NCBI GenBank assembly: GCA_009837445.1
Contig: VXTM01000034.1
Location: 77,344-111,301 of the forward strand
Length of the DNA: 33,958 nt
Source: Acidimicrobiaceae bacterium
GTDB lineage: Bacteria; Actinomycetota; Acidimicrobiia; Acidimicrobiales; Aldehydirespiratoraceae
Direction: 5' to 3'
Part shown: piece after piece, positions 14,427 through 21,098 of the stretch
Numbering within the stretch: position 1 is the first letter of the stretch
How the letters are laid out: every line of letters starts with the position of its first letter
Position numbers and translations under genes: made by a program
Notes under the pieces: generated by a model
Databases searched by the model: none
Told to the model about the DNA's origin: nothing
Seen by the model: only the letters and a program-made list of their open reading frames with translations

Positions 14427-16163
14427 TTAGGTCGCGGCTGGCCGGTCCTGGTGGAGGCGCACCGAGGCAGGGTAGGGAAAGAAGTCGGGGATGTCGCCCG
14501 CCCGGTTGCGCTGCTTCATCGACTGCCAGAAGTCCAGGGTGGCGATCTCGGGGTGGTGCTCGGCGAACACCTCTCCCACCATGGGAGGTGAATGCAGGTA
14601 GGTGGAGAACTCCTCGGGGAACACGTCGTCGGCGCCCACAGAGAACCACGGCTGGTCGAGCATCTCGTCGGCGTCGTCGCGGGCCGCCGGCAGGGCCCGG
14701 AAGTTGACCTCCGAGAGCAGGGCCAGCTCGTCGTAGTCGTAGAACACCACCGAGCCAAGCCGGGTGACGCCGAAGTTCTTGCAGAACAGGTCACCGGGGA
14801 AGATGTTGGCCGCGGCCAGGTCCTTGATGGCGTTGCCGTAGTCGACGGCCGCAGCCAGCGCCCGATCTGGCGCCATCTCGCGCAGGTAAAGGTCCAGCGG
14901 GTAGACCCGGCGCTCGGTGTAGACGTGGCCCAGCACGACCTCGGTGTCGGTGACGGTCACAGTGCGGGAGCACTCCTGCTGGAGCTCGTCGACGAGGTCG
15001 TCGTCGAAGCGGTCCCGGGCGAAGGTGAGGTTCTCGAACTCCTGGGCGTCGACGAGCCGGCCCACCCGGTCGTATCCGAACACGAGGCGGTAGCGGCGTT
15101 TCACGTCCTCGGGGGTGGTGCGCTTGCTGGGCGGGAAGCGGTCCTTGATGACCTTGAACACCACGTCGAACGACGGCAGCGCGAACACGGCCATGACCGT
15201 GCCGGGGGCGCCCCGGGAGTGCTCGAAGCGGGTGTTGGAGTGCTCCATGTGCCGGTACAGGGCGCGGAACAGGTTGGTCTTGCCGTGCTGGGAGTATCCG
15301 AGGGACGTGTACAGCTCGGCCACCGGCTTGACGGGCAGCATCGACTTGAGGAACGCAACCACCGCGGCGGGCCGCTCCGAAAGGACGTGTATGTAGGAGC
15401 GGGCGTAGCTGAACAGGCGGCTGGCGGCCGGTTCGGTGAGCAGGGCGGCGTCCACATGCACGCCGGTGTCGTCGTGGACGACGGGCAGGATGCACGGCGA
15501 CACCCGGTTGAGCCACCGCAGGCGGCCCACCAGGTAGGCGCCCTTCTGGCGGTAGAAGACGGCGCCGAGCACGTCGATGGCGTCGAGGTCCCGCCAGACG
15601 CCGTCGAGGTAGCCGTCGATCCGTTCTGCTACGAGCCTGGCGTCCCGGTCGAGGTCGGCGAAGTGCGGACCGAGGGGACTGTGCCCGAGGACGGCTGCGA
15701 CCGCGCCCTCGGTGGAGTCGTTCGCCCGGGCGCTGTAGTAATCGGATCCTGTGACGTCGACGGCGGGGAGGGCGGTGGGTCCGAGCCAGATGAACTCGAG
15801 TTCCCGGTCGAGGCCCACCACGCCGAACAGGCGACGGGTGACGGAGTTGTAGAAGGTCTCGGCCAGCTCCATGTCGCCGCGGTCGGTCACCAGTTCCACG
15901 TAGCGGCGCTGGGCGTCGATCCAGGTCTGGCGGGCACCGGTCTCGGGAAGCCGGCTGCGGCAGGCCTCCACGGTGTCGAGCACCGCGTCGGTGTGCAGGT
16001 TGAGTCGTTCGGCGGCGTCGGAGCGGTGGCCGTGCCAGTCGCGGGCCAGGAAGCGGCCCTCGGCGCGGGCGGTGACCGCAATGAAGTGGGCGTGGAAGGC
16101 CTCGAAGCGCTCGTAGAGGACGCCGGCCAGCTCTTCGGCGTGCGGGTTGCGGGAGCTGCTCAC
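14427..16163 (-). CDS. aceK: Isocitrate dehydrogenase kinase/phosphatase
   Basis: AceK phosphorylates and dephosphorylates isocitrate dehydrogenase and so sets the split between the TCA cycle and the glyoxylate bypass. The 578-residue length equals the E. coli enzyme. The kinase domain shows Lys337 (VVFKVIKDRF), Asp458 (IFPGDLF), Asn463 (CKNFG) and Asp476 (VFYDYDEL), within one or two positions of E. coli Lys336, Asp457 and Asp475. The regulatory half includes AYLVGRLRWLNRVSP near 209-223. Start is GTG 16163 with GAGGAG 8 nt upstream. Neither isocitrate dehydrogenase nor isocitrate lyase is in the window, but citrate synthase and aconitase are. AceK is classically proteobacterial, so its presence in an actinobacterial setting is notable. 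Confidence 0.93.
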   Translation of the reverse strand: MSSSRNPHAEELAGVLYERFEAFHAHFIAVTARAEGRFLARDWHGHRSDAAERLNLHTDAVLDTVEACRSRLPETGARQTWIDAQRRYVELVTDRGDMELAETFYNSVTRRLFGVVGLDRELEFIWLGPTALPAVDVTGSDYYSARANDSTEGAVAAVLGHSPLGPHFADLDRDARLVAERIDGYLDGVWRDLDAIDVLGAVFYRQKGAYLVGRLRWLNRVSPCILPVVHDDTGVHVDAALLTEPAASRLFSYARSYIHVLSERPAAVVAFLKSMLPVKPVAELYTSLGYSQHGKTNLFRALYRHMEHSNTRFEHSRGAPGTVMAVFALPSFDVVFKVIKDRFPPSKRTTPEDVKRRYRLVFGYDRVGRLVDAQEFENLTFARDRFDDDLVDELQQECSRTVTVTDTEVVLGHVYTERRVYPLDLYLREMAPDRALAAAVDYGNAIKDLAAANIFPGDLFCKNFGVTRLGSVVFYDYDELALLSEVNFRALPAARDDADEMLDQPWFSVGADDVFPEEFSTYLHSPPMVGEVFAEHHPEIATLDFWQSMKQRNRAGDIPDFFPYPASVRLHQDRPAAT

Positions 16164-16229
16164 GGGATCCGCTCCTCAAAGCCCGCCGGAGCGCCTCGGG
16201 TGCCGGTTCGACGACAGCACCCGGCGGTC

Positions 16230-16541
16230 TCAGTCGCCGGCGGCGCCGGCCTCGTCGCGAGTCCGGGTGTGGTGGCGGATCACCTCGTCGATCACCAGGC
16301 GCAGGAACTTCTCGCTGAAGGACGGATCGAGGTTCGTCGACTCGGCCAGCGCTTTGAGCCGGGCGATCTGCTCCTCCTCACGCTCGGGGTCGGCGGGCGG
16401 CAAGCCGACGCTCGCCTTGTAGATCCCGACCTGTTCGGTGACCTTGAACCGCTCGGCCAGCAGCAGGATCAGCGAGGCGTCGATGTTGTCGATGGTCGAC
16501 CGGAAACCGGCCAGCGTCTCGTCCTCGGTACCCGCGGTCAC
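16230..16541 (-). CDS. Chorismate mutase, AroQ class
   Basis: A 103-residue all-helical chorismate mutase that would convert chorismate to prephenate for Phe and Tyr synthesis. Helix 1 carries FRSTIDNIDASLILLLAERF, then VGIYKASVGLPPADPEREEE with the active-site lysine and the D-x-x-R-E turn, and the final helix has FLRLVIDEVIRHH. The length is that of a stand-alone AroQ domain. Start is GTG 16541; a TAGCTT box lies 8 nt upstream. It sits between aceK and a solute-binding protein without other aromatic genes. Some AroQ-fold proteins make other products, but chorismate mutase is the best fit. Confidence 0.85.
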   Translation of the reverse strand: MTAGTEDETLAGFRSTIDNIDASLILLLAERFKVTEQVGIYKASVGLPPADPEREEEQIARLKALAESTNLDPSFSEKFLRLVIDEVIRHHTRTRDEAGAAGD

Positions 16542-16591
16542 AGCAACTCAAGCTACCGCCCGCCATGCACAGGAACGCCGGTCAGGTCGCG

Positions 16592-17545
16592 CTACTCGAA
16601 GGTTGAGGCGTTGGGGCCGACCCACTTGAGGATGAGGGTGTTCACGGTGCCGTCGGCTTTCATCGACGCCAGGGCCTCGTCGAGTTTGGGTTTCAGATCG
16701 CTGCCCTTGCGGACGCCGATGCCGAGGCCCCTGTCCAGCAGCACCGACGGACCGACGATCTCCAGCCGGCCCTCGTGCTCCGAGACCTTCTCGACGGCAT
16801 AGCCGTGGTCCACGAGGACGGCGTCCACCGTGCCGTCCAGCACCGCATCTACCGAGGTAGTGAAGTCCTCAGCCTCGTTGAGCGGCACGAAGGGACGGCC
16901 CAGCTCGGTGAAGTAGTCGGAGTAGATGGTGTTGGTCGCCGCGCCGATCGTGCCCTCGACGGCTTCGTCGCCCTCACCGGCGCGGGCCACGTACACCGAG
17001 GGTGTCGGCGGGTAGTACGCCTCGGTGAAGTCGATCAGCTCCTCCCGTTCGGCAGTGATGCTCATGCCCGAGAAGATGGCGTCGAACTCTCCTGCCATGA
17101 GGTCGGGGATCATGTCCACCCAGTCGTTGATGACCCACTCGCATTCGAGGCCGGCCCGGCGGCACAGCTCGTCGCCCAGCTCGGGCTCGAGGCCGTCTAT
17201 CTCGCCCTCGTCGTTTACGAAGTCGAAGGGATGGTACGAGCCGACGGTGGCGATCGTCACCGTTTCCGCCCCTTCATCGGTGGCAACGCCGGAGCTGGAG
17301 TCTTCGCCGACGGCAGCGAATACAGCCAGCGTCGCGTAGATCGCGCACCAGATGGCGAAGCCGATGGTGAACATGCGGTAGGCGCCGGCGCGGCGGCGCA
17401 CCAGCGCCACCACAACCAGCGCGAGGCCGGCGGCGAGAGCGACCGGTGGAACGACGAGCGTGACAATGAACGCGGCTACTCCGCCGGCCAGCAGCCACAG
17501 CACCCGCAGGAGGGGCAGCAGCAGGCGTTCAGTCTCGTCGCCCAT
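16592..17545 (-). CDS. Membrane-anchored amino-acid-type solute-binding protein (SBP_bac_3)
   Basis: A 317-residue protein with an N-terminal membrane part and a C-terminal periplasmic-binding fold. Three hydrophobic segments lie near 10-27, 28-46 and 55-77, instead of a cleavable signal or lipobox. From about 95 the family 3 binding domain follows: VGSYHPFDFVNDEGEIDGLEPEL, AIFSGMSITAEREELIDFTEAYY, and the hinge region VDAVLDGTVDAVLVDHG. Family 3 proteins bind polar amino acids or related acids. No permease or ATPase gene is adjacent, so it may sense rather than transport. ATG 17545 is preferred because a TAGGTT box lies 7 nt upstream. An in-frame TTG at 17554 is possible. Confidence 0.8.
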   Translation of the reverse strand: MGDETERLLLPLLRVLWLLAGGVAAFIVTLVVPPVALAAGLALVVVALVRRRAGAYRMFTIGFAIWCAIYATLAVFAAVGEDSSSGVATDEGAETVTIATVGSYHPFDFVNDEGEIDGLEPELGDELCRRAGLECEWVINDWVDMIPDLMAGEFDAIFSGMSITAEREELIDFTEAYYPPTPSVYVARAGEGDEAVEGTIGAATNTIYSDYFTELGRPFVPLNEAEDFTTSVDAVLDGTVDAVLVDHGYAVEKVSEHEGRLEIVGPSVLLDRGLGIGVRKGSDLKPKLDEALASMKADGTVNTLILKWVGPNASTFE

Positions 17546-17552
17546 TGGGGTC

Positions 17553-17558
17553 AACCTA
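17553..17558 (-). promoter_or_regulatory. -10 box for the solute-binding protein gene (TAGGTT)
   Basis: On the minus strand TAGGTT ends 7 nt before ATG 17545. It supports this start over the TTG at 17554 and suggests an internal promoter in the minus-strand run. Confidence 0.4.
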
Positions 17559-17604
17559 CCTCCTGCCCGCTGAAGGGCCGCCAGGGCTCAACCGGTCACC
17601 GGGG

Positions 17605-18204
17605 TCAGGAGTCGGTGGCTATCCGGTAGAGCTCGCCCACGATGTCGTCGTAGCGGCCGGTGGCCAGGGTGGCGGCGTAGGCCGCGCCCACCGTGGCGCC
17701 CACCGCGGCAACAAGCAGGCGGTCGAGGAGCCGCCTGGTGGCGGGCACCGCGTGGGGCAGCACGGCCAGCAACACCGCGGGCAGCAGGGCCCCGGCCATG
17801 TACACCAGCATCAGGCCCAGCGTGCGGGCCGCCTCGGTGTCAACGTCGTCGAGGATGTCGCCCAGCCTCCGTCCCACGCACGGGCGCCACAGCCAGCCGG
17901 CCAGAGCGCCCGCCACGACACCGGAGCCGGTGGCTGCCAGAGACGCCGGCTTCCTGGCCCACCAGGCCAGCACGAAGGCGCCCGCTGCCAGCGCGGCTGC
18001 CACGGGCACCATCGCCCCGCTCAGCTCGACCTGCCAGTGACCGCCCGCCCGGGCCCAGGTCAGCAGCGTTGCGCCCACCAGGTACCACAGCGCCACCGTG
18101 AGCCGGGCCTTGCGGGCCACCAGCACCAGCGCCGCCGCGGGCACCAGCGCCGCCAGCGTGCATGCGACTCCGATGGAGCCCACACCCTCCAGGAAGGTCG
18201 CCAC
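17605..18204 (-). CDS. Hypothetical polytopic membrane protein
   Basis: A 199-residue protein with about six hydrophobic helices (near 8-30, 34-50, 62-84, 88-108, 125-148 and 160-182). I do not recognise a family. It starts at GTG 18204, 28 nt after the stop of the thioredoxin-like gene, so the two are probably co-transcribed. That pairing suggests a CcdA/DsbD-like redox partner. However, the paired membrane cysteines of CcdA are not clear: only Cys15 and a Cys near 110 are seen. A function in thiol chemistry is therefore only a guess. Confidence 0.65.
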   Translation of the reverse strand: MATFLEGVGSIGVACTLAALVPAAALVLVARKARLTVALWYLVGATLLTWARAGGHWQVELSGAMVPVAAALAAGAFVLAWWARKPASLAATGSGVVAGALAGWLWRPCVGRRLGDILDDVDTEAARTLGLMLVYMAGALLPAVLLAVLPHAVPATRRLLDRLLVAAVGATVGAAYAATLATGRYDDIVGELYRIATDS

Positions 18205-18232
18205 CGCTCAGCCGCCCCGGAGCCGCACGCGG

Positions 18233-18895
18233 TCAGACCTCGGCCAGAAGCCGCTCGACCGTCTCGTAGAGCTGCTCGTAGGTGGCCCGGCCGTCACCCT
18301 TGCGGTCGAAGCGGATCTGGTTGTCGCCGTCGATCACGTAGACGCGGGGCCAGTAGCCGATGTTCCCCTCCTGCCAGCGGTGGAAGTTGCGCTTGTCGGT
18401 GTCGAGGGCGATGGGCCATACCACGCCGAGGCCGGCGGCGGCCTCGATGATGTTGTCCACGTCGGCCTCGTAGGAGAACTCCGGCGAGTGCACGCCCACG
18501 ATCTCCATCCCCTGGCCGCGGAAGTCGGTGTAGAGCCGGCCGAGGGCGTCGAGGGTGTTCTTGCAGTTGCGGCACCCGAAGGTCCAGAACTGCACGACGG
18601 TGAGCTGGTTGGCGGCCCGGATCTCCTCCAGCGAGGTGGCGTCGGTGTTGAGCCAGCCGTCAAGGTTGGTGAGCGTGTCGGCGGTCCCCAGCACCTCGAT
18701 GGGCTCGGGAGGCACAGTGGTCGCGACGACCGTGGAAGCCGTGACATCCGGGTCGTCCGTGGCATCCGGGACCGTCGTGGTAGTTGTCACGGCCACGTCG
18801 CCGGCTTCGTCACCGCCCAGCGTCGTCCATGCGATGGCAGCCACACCGGCCACCAGCACGCCCAGCGCCAGGTAACGCACGAACGACAAACTCAT
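18233..18895 (-). CDS. Membrane-anchored TlpA/thioredoxin-like protein
   Basis: An extracytoplasmic thioredoxin-fold protein of 220 residues. An uncleaved signal anchor lies at 5-22, followed by a threonine/valine/proline-rich linker of about 60 residues, then the redlx-like domain with FWTFGCRNCKNT (Cys108-x-x-Cys111), VGVHSPEFSYE, and the cis-proline segment YWPRVYVID. Such proteins reduce or oxidise disulfides outside the membrane, or act in c-type cytochrome maturation. An open frame reaches upstream to 18979, but ATG 18895 places the hydrophobic anchor at the N terminus and has a weak AGGA upstream. It is the first gene of the minus-strand run. Confidence 0.85.
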   Translation of the reverse strand: MSLSFVRYLALGVLVAGVAAIAWTTLGGDEAGDVAVTTTTTVPDATDDPDVTASTVVATTVPPEPIEVLGTADTLTNLDGWLNTDATSLEEIRAANQLTVVQFWTFGCRNCKNTLDALGRLYTDFRGQGMEIVGVHSPEFSYEADVDNIIEAAAGLGVVWPIALDTDKRNFHRWQEGNIGYWPRVYVIDGDNQIRFDRKGDGRATYEQLYETVERLLAEV

Positions 18896-18979
18896 CGCGT
18901 CCTGAACACTACGGCGGCCACACATCGCGGCGGTGAGCTGGCGGTGAGTGCTGCTGCGCCTCCCGCGGGTGACGGTCAC

Positions 18980-18985
18980 TAGCGT
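18980..18985 (+). promoter_or_regulatory. -10 box for the phosphotransferase gene (TAGCGT)
   Basis: TAGCGT ends 5 nt before ATG 18991 with no Shine-Dalgarno, indicating a leaderless or near-leaderless transcript. Confidence 0.5.
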
Positions 18986-18990
18986 CGGGG

Positions 18991-19917
18991 ATGGTGGATG
19001 GCCAGGGTGGTGTTTGCGCCGTACCGGATGTCGAGCGGACCGCGGAACTGGTGCGCGACACCGCCCGCGGGCTGAGGCTCACCAGCGCTGGGTTCAGGCT
19101 GCTTCGGGTGGGCAACCACGTCGTGCTGGGAAGCCTCGACAACAGGGTCGTGGCCAGGGTCGCCTACACGAACCGTCGGCCCCTCGAGTACCACGCCGGC
19201 CATCAGCACCTTGTCGAGCAGCTGGCGGCCGCGGGAGCGCCGTTCGTGGCTCCGCTGTGTGCGCCGTGCAGGTTGAGCGACGGTCGGGTTGTCACCTTCT
19301 GGCCGATGCACTCCCCTGCCGAGCATGTCTCGCTGGAAGCACTGGTCGAGCTTGTGTCGCGATGCCACCGCATCGAGGCGACCGGTGAACTGACGGTCTG
19401 GGATCCCAGCGTGTCGTATCTCACCCGCTGGGCGGAGCGGCTGCCGCTGATGACGGCCCGGGGCGTGCCGGCCGATGTGCGTGCCTTTCTCGAGGAACTG
19501 CTGCACAGCCGGGTGGAGGCGCTCAGCGACTGCTGGACGATCCTCAGCGGTGAGGCCCACACGCAGGTCCTGATCCACGGCGACCCGTGGCCGACCAACG
19601 TCGTGCGCCGCGACAACGGGACGCTGGCGCTGGTAGACCTCGACTTCGTCGGGATCGGCCCGCCCGAGGCCGACCTGTCGGCCGTGCGCCTTCAGTATCA
19701 GCGCCACGACCAGGAGCCCCGGGTGGTCGACCGGATCGTCGCCGCCTACGACGGCGAGGTGGACGAGCAGCTGCTGGCTCGGGTCTACGCCACCGACGAG
19801 GCGATCGAGTTGGTGTGGCTCGCCTGCCTGTGGGGAGTCGTGCCGGCTGCCGACACCGAGTTGATGCGACGCCTGGACAATTGGGACGACCCATCGGTGC
19901 CGTGGCTGCCCTTCTAG
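18991..19917 (+). CDS. Phosphotransferase of the APH/choline kinase superfamily
   Basis: A 308-residue kinase-like protein of the aminoglycoside phosphotransferase superfamily. The catalytic loop is LIHGDPWPTNVV (His196, Asp198, Asn203) and the metal-binding segment is LVDLDFVGIGPPEADL (Asp216/Asp218). The N-terminal lobe (residues 35-110) holds the short beta strands of the ATP site. Family members phosphorylate aminoglycosides, choline, homoserine, sugars or other small molecules, and the substrate cannot be read here. It stands alone, divergent from the thioredoxin-like gene and convergent with the methyltransferase gene. Resistance activity should not be assumed. Confidence 0.8.
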   Translation: MVDGQGGVCAVPDVERTAELVRDTARGLRLTSAGFRLLRVGNHVVLGSLDNRVVARVAYTNRRPLEYHAGHQHLVEQLAAAGAPFVAPLCAPCRLSDGRVVTFWPMHSPAEHVSLEALVELVSRCHRIEATGELTVWDPSVSYLTRWAERLPLMTARGVPADVRAFLEELLHSRVEALSDCWTILSGEAHTQVLIHGDPWPTNVVRRDNGTLALVDLDFVGIGPPEADLSAVRLQYQRHDQEPRVVDRIVAAYDGEVDEQLLARVYATDEAIELVWLACLWGVVPAADTELMRRLDNWDDPSVPWLPF

Positions 19918-19997
19918 CCGCCTTCGTCCGTTTCCCAGGACTGCGGTGGCACAACCCCCTCTGAACCGGTCGTGCTCGGGCCGGTGCTGATCCAGTC

Positions 19998-20861
19998 CTA
20001 CAGCACGTGCAGCGGCGCCGTTGGGCGGTGGTTCCTGCGGGCCACCATGCGGGTGAGTCCCAGGGTTCGCCCTCGGTCCAGGGCCAGCATGTCGGCCTCG
20101 TCGCTGGGCTTGCCGAGCCGTTCCGACCAAAATCGGTCCGAGGTCATCCAGTGCCTCCATCCGTCCGGCAGCAGGTCGGAGAGCTCAACGGTCACCAGCC
20201 CGCTTCGTTCCCAGTGACGCCTCCACCAGGCGGGGCTGTGGAAGCTGAAGAAGGCCGGCTCCCAGTACGGCTGGAGGTGTTCGGGCACTTCGTCGGAGGT
20301 CAGTTCCTCCACCAACCCGGGCACCACGATCCCCATCTGCCCGCCGGGCTTGACCAGCCGGGCCATGTGGCTCTCCAGATAGAGGTCTTCGGTGCCGAAG
20401 TAGTGATATGCATCCACGCTCACCATGGCGTCGAAGAATCTGGCGGCGAATGGCAAGGCGTGCGCTTCGGCATGGATCGGGAACACCCGATCCTCGATAC
20501 CGGCGGCGCGGATGCGGCCAAGGTTGTCGCCGGCATCGATCCACAGGTCGGTCGCCCAGACCTGCAGTCCGTACTCCTTCGCCAGGAATATGGAGCTCAG
20601 CGCCTTGCCGCAGCCCATGTCGAGAACCCGCATTCCGGGTCTGAGGCTCATGCTCGCCGCCAAGGACTCCGTCAGCCACAGGACATTCGGACCCATGGTG
20701 TTCTCGAAGACCCAATCGGGGTCGTAGCTCGCGGAGCGGGGAAACTCGGCCGGCCGCAACAGGCCGTCCCGTCCCTCACCGCCGCCCGGGGGCGGGTGTT
20801 CTTGGTGCGCTGTGCTCAGCCGCAGTCTCGCCAGTCGGCGGGGTCGGCCATCCACCGCCAC
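19998..20861 (-). CDS. SAM-dependent methyltransferase (class I)
   Basis: A class I methyltransferase of up to 287 residues. The SAM-binding motif I is VLDMGCGKALSS near 79-90, motif II-like acidic turn ATDLWIDAGDN near 103-113, then FFDAMVSVDAYHYFG and LVKPGGQMGIVVPG. The small substrate could be a lipid, quinone or metabolite. The start is uncertain. GTG 20861 overlaps the preceding small gene by 46 nt and gives a low-complexity N terminus; TTG 20759, just before RPAEFPRSASYDP, would give a cleaner domain start of about 253 residues. It follows the small membrane-protein gene on the same strand. Confidence 0.8.
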   Translation of the reverse strand: MAVDGRPRRLARLRLSTAHQEHPPPGGGEGRDGLLRPAEFPRSASYDPDWVFENTMGPNVLWLTESLAASMSLRPGMRVLDMGCGKALSSIFLAKEYGLQVWATDLWIDAGDNLGRIRAAGIEDRVFPIHAEAHALPFAARFFDAMVSVDAYHYFGTEDLYLESHMARLVKPGGQMGIVVPGLVEELTSDEVPEHLQPYWEPAFFSFHSPAWWRRHWERSGLVTVELSDLLPDGWRHWMTSDRFWSERLGKPSDEADMLALDRGRTLGLTRMVARRNHRPTAPLHVL

Positions 20862-21016
20862 GCGAATCGGGTCATCACCAGCACAGCCACGCCGGTTGCG
20901 GCCATGAGTGCAGCTGGCGCAGGCCGATCAGCCACCATGGTCACGGCCACGGCCAGCGAGATACCCGCGCAAGCCAGCATCATCAGCGTCATCGAGACAC
21001 GGAATGACCTGGTCAT
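20816..21016 (-). CDS. Small two-helix membrane protein
   Basis: A 66-residue ORF with two hydrophobic stretches (near 8-28 and 34-50) and a tryptophan/arginine-rich end. I do not recognise it. Its reality is supported by a TAGCGT box exactly 6 nt before the ATG (minus strand), the spacing seen at several clear genes here. It overlaps the long form of the methyltransferase gene, so the two may be co-transcribed. A role as a methyltransferase membrane partner is speculation. Confidence 0.5.
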   Translation of the reverse strand: MTRSFRVSMTLMMLACAGISLAVAVTMVADRPAPAALMAATGVAVLVMTRFAWRWMADPADWRDCG

Positions 21017-21022
21017 GCGGGA

Positions 21023-21028
21023 ACGCTA
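21023..21028 (-). promoter_or_regulatory. -10 box for the small membrane protein (TAGCGT)
   Basis: Minus-strand TAGCGT ends 6 nt before ATG 21016. It lies back to back with the plus-strand TAGGTT box at 21070 that precedes the RCC1 lipoprotein gene. Confidence 0.45.
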
Positions 21029-21069
21029 CCACGCAGCCTCGCGGTGCCAGTCGGTCGATTGCTCAGGTC

Positions 21070-21075
21070 TAGGTT
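21070..21075 (+). promoter_or_regulatory. -10 box for the RCC1 lipoprotein gene (TAGGTT)
   Basis: TAGGTT is followed by a short untranslated leader containing GAGGAG at 21087-21092. The Shine-Dalgarno sits 6 nt before the third of three consecutive ATGs, which favours ATG 21099. Confidence 0.45.
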
Positions 21076-21098
21076 GAGCCTGATGCGAGGAGATGATG

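Noticed and set aside
14592..16802. Plus-strand open frame of 736 codons opposite aceK and chorismate mutase
   Set aside because: It has no recognisable motif and mirrors genes with intact catalytic residues on the other strand.
18896..18979. Longer N terminus of the thioredoxin-like protein
   Set aside because: It would put 28 polar residues before the membrane anchor; ATG 18895 gives a normal signal anchor.
18991..19917. Aminoglycoside resistance gene
   Set aside because: Only the general kinase-superfamily motifs are seen; the substrate-binding region is not that of a known resistance enzyme.
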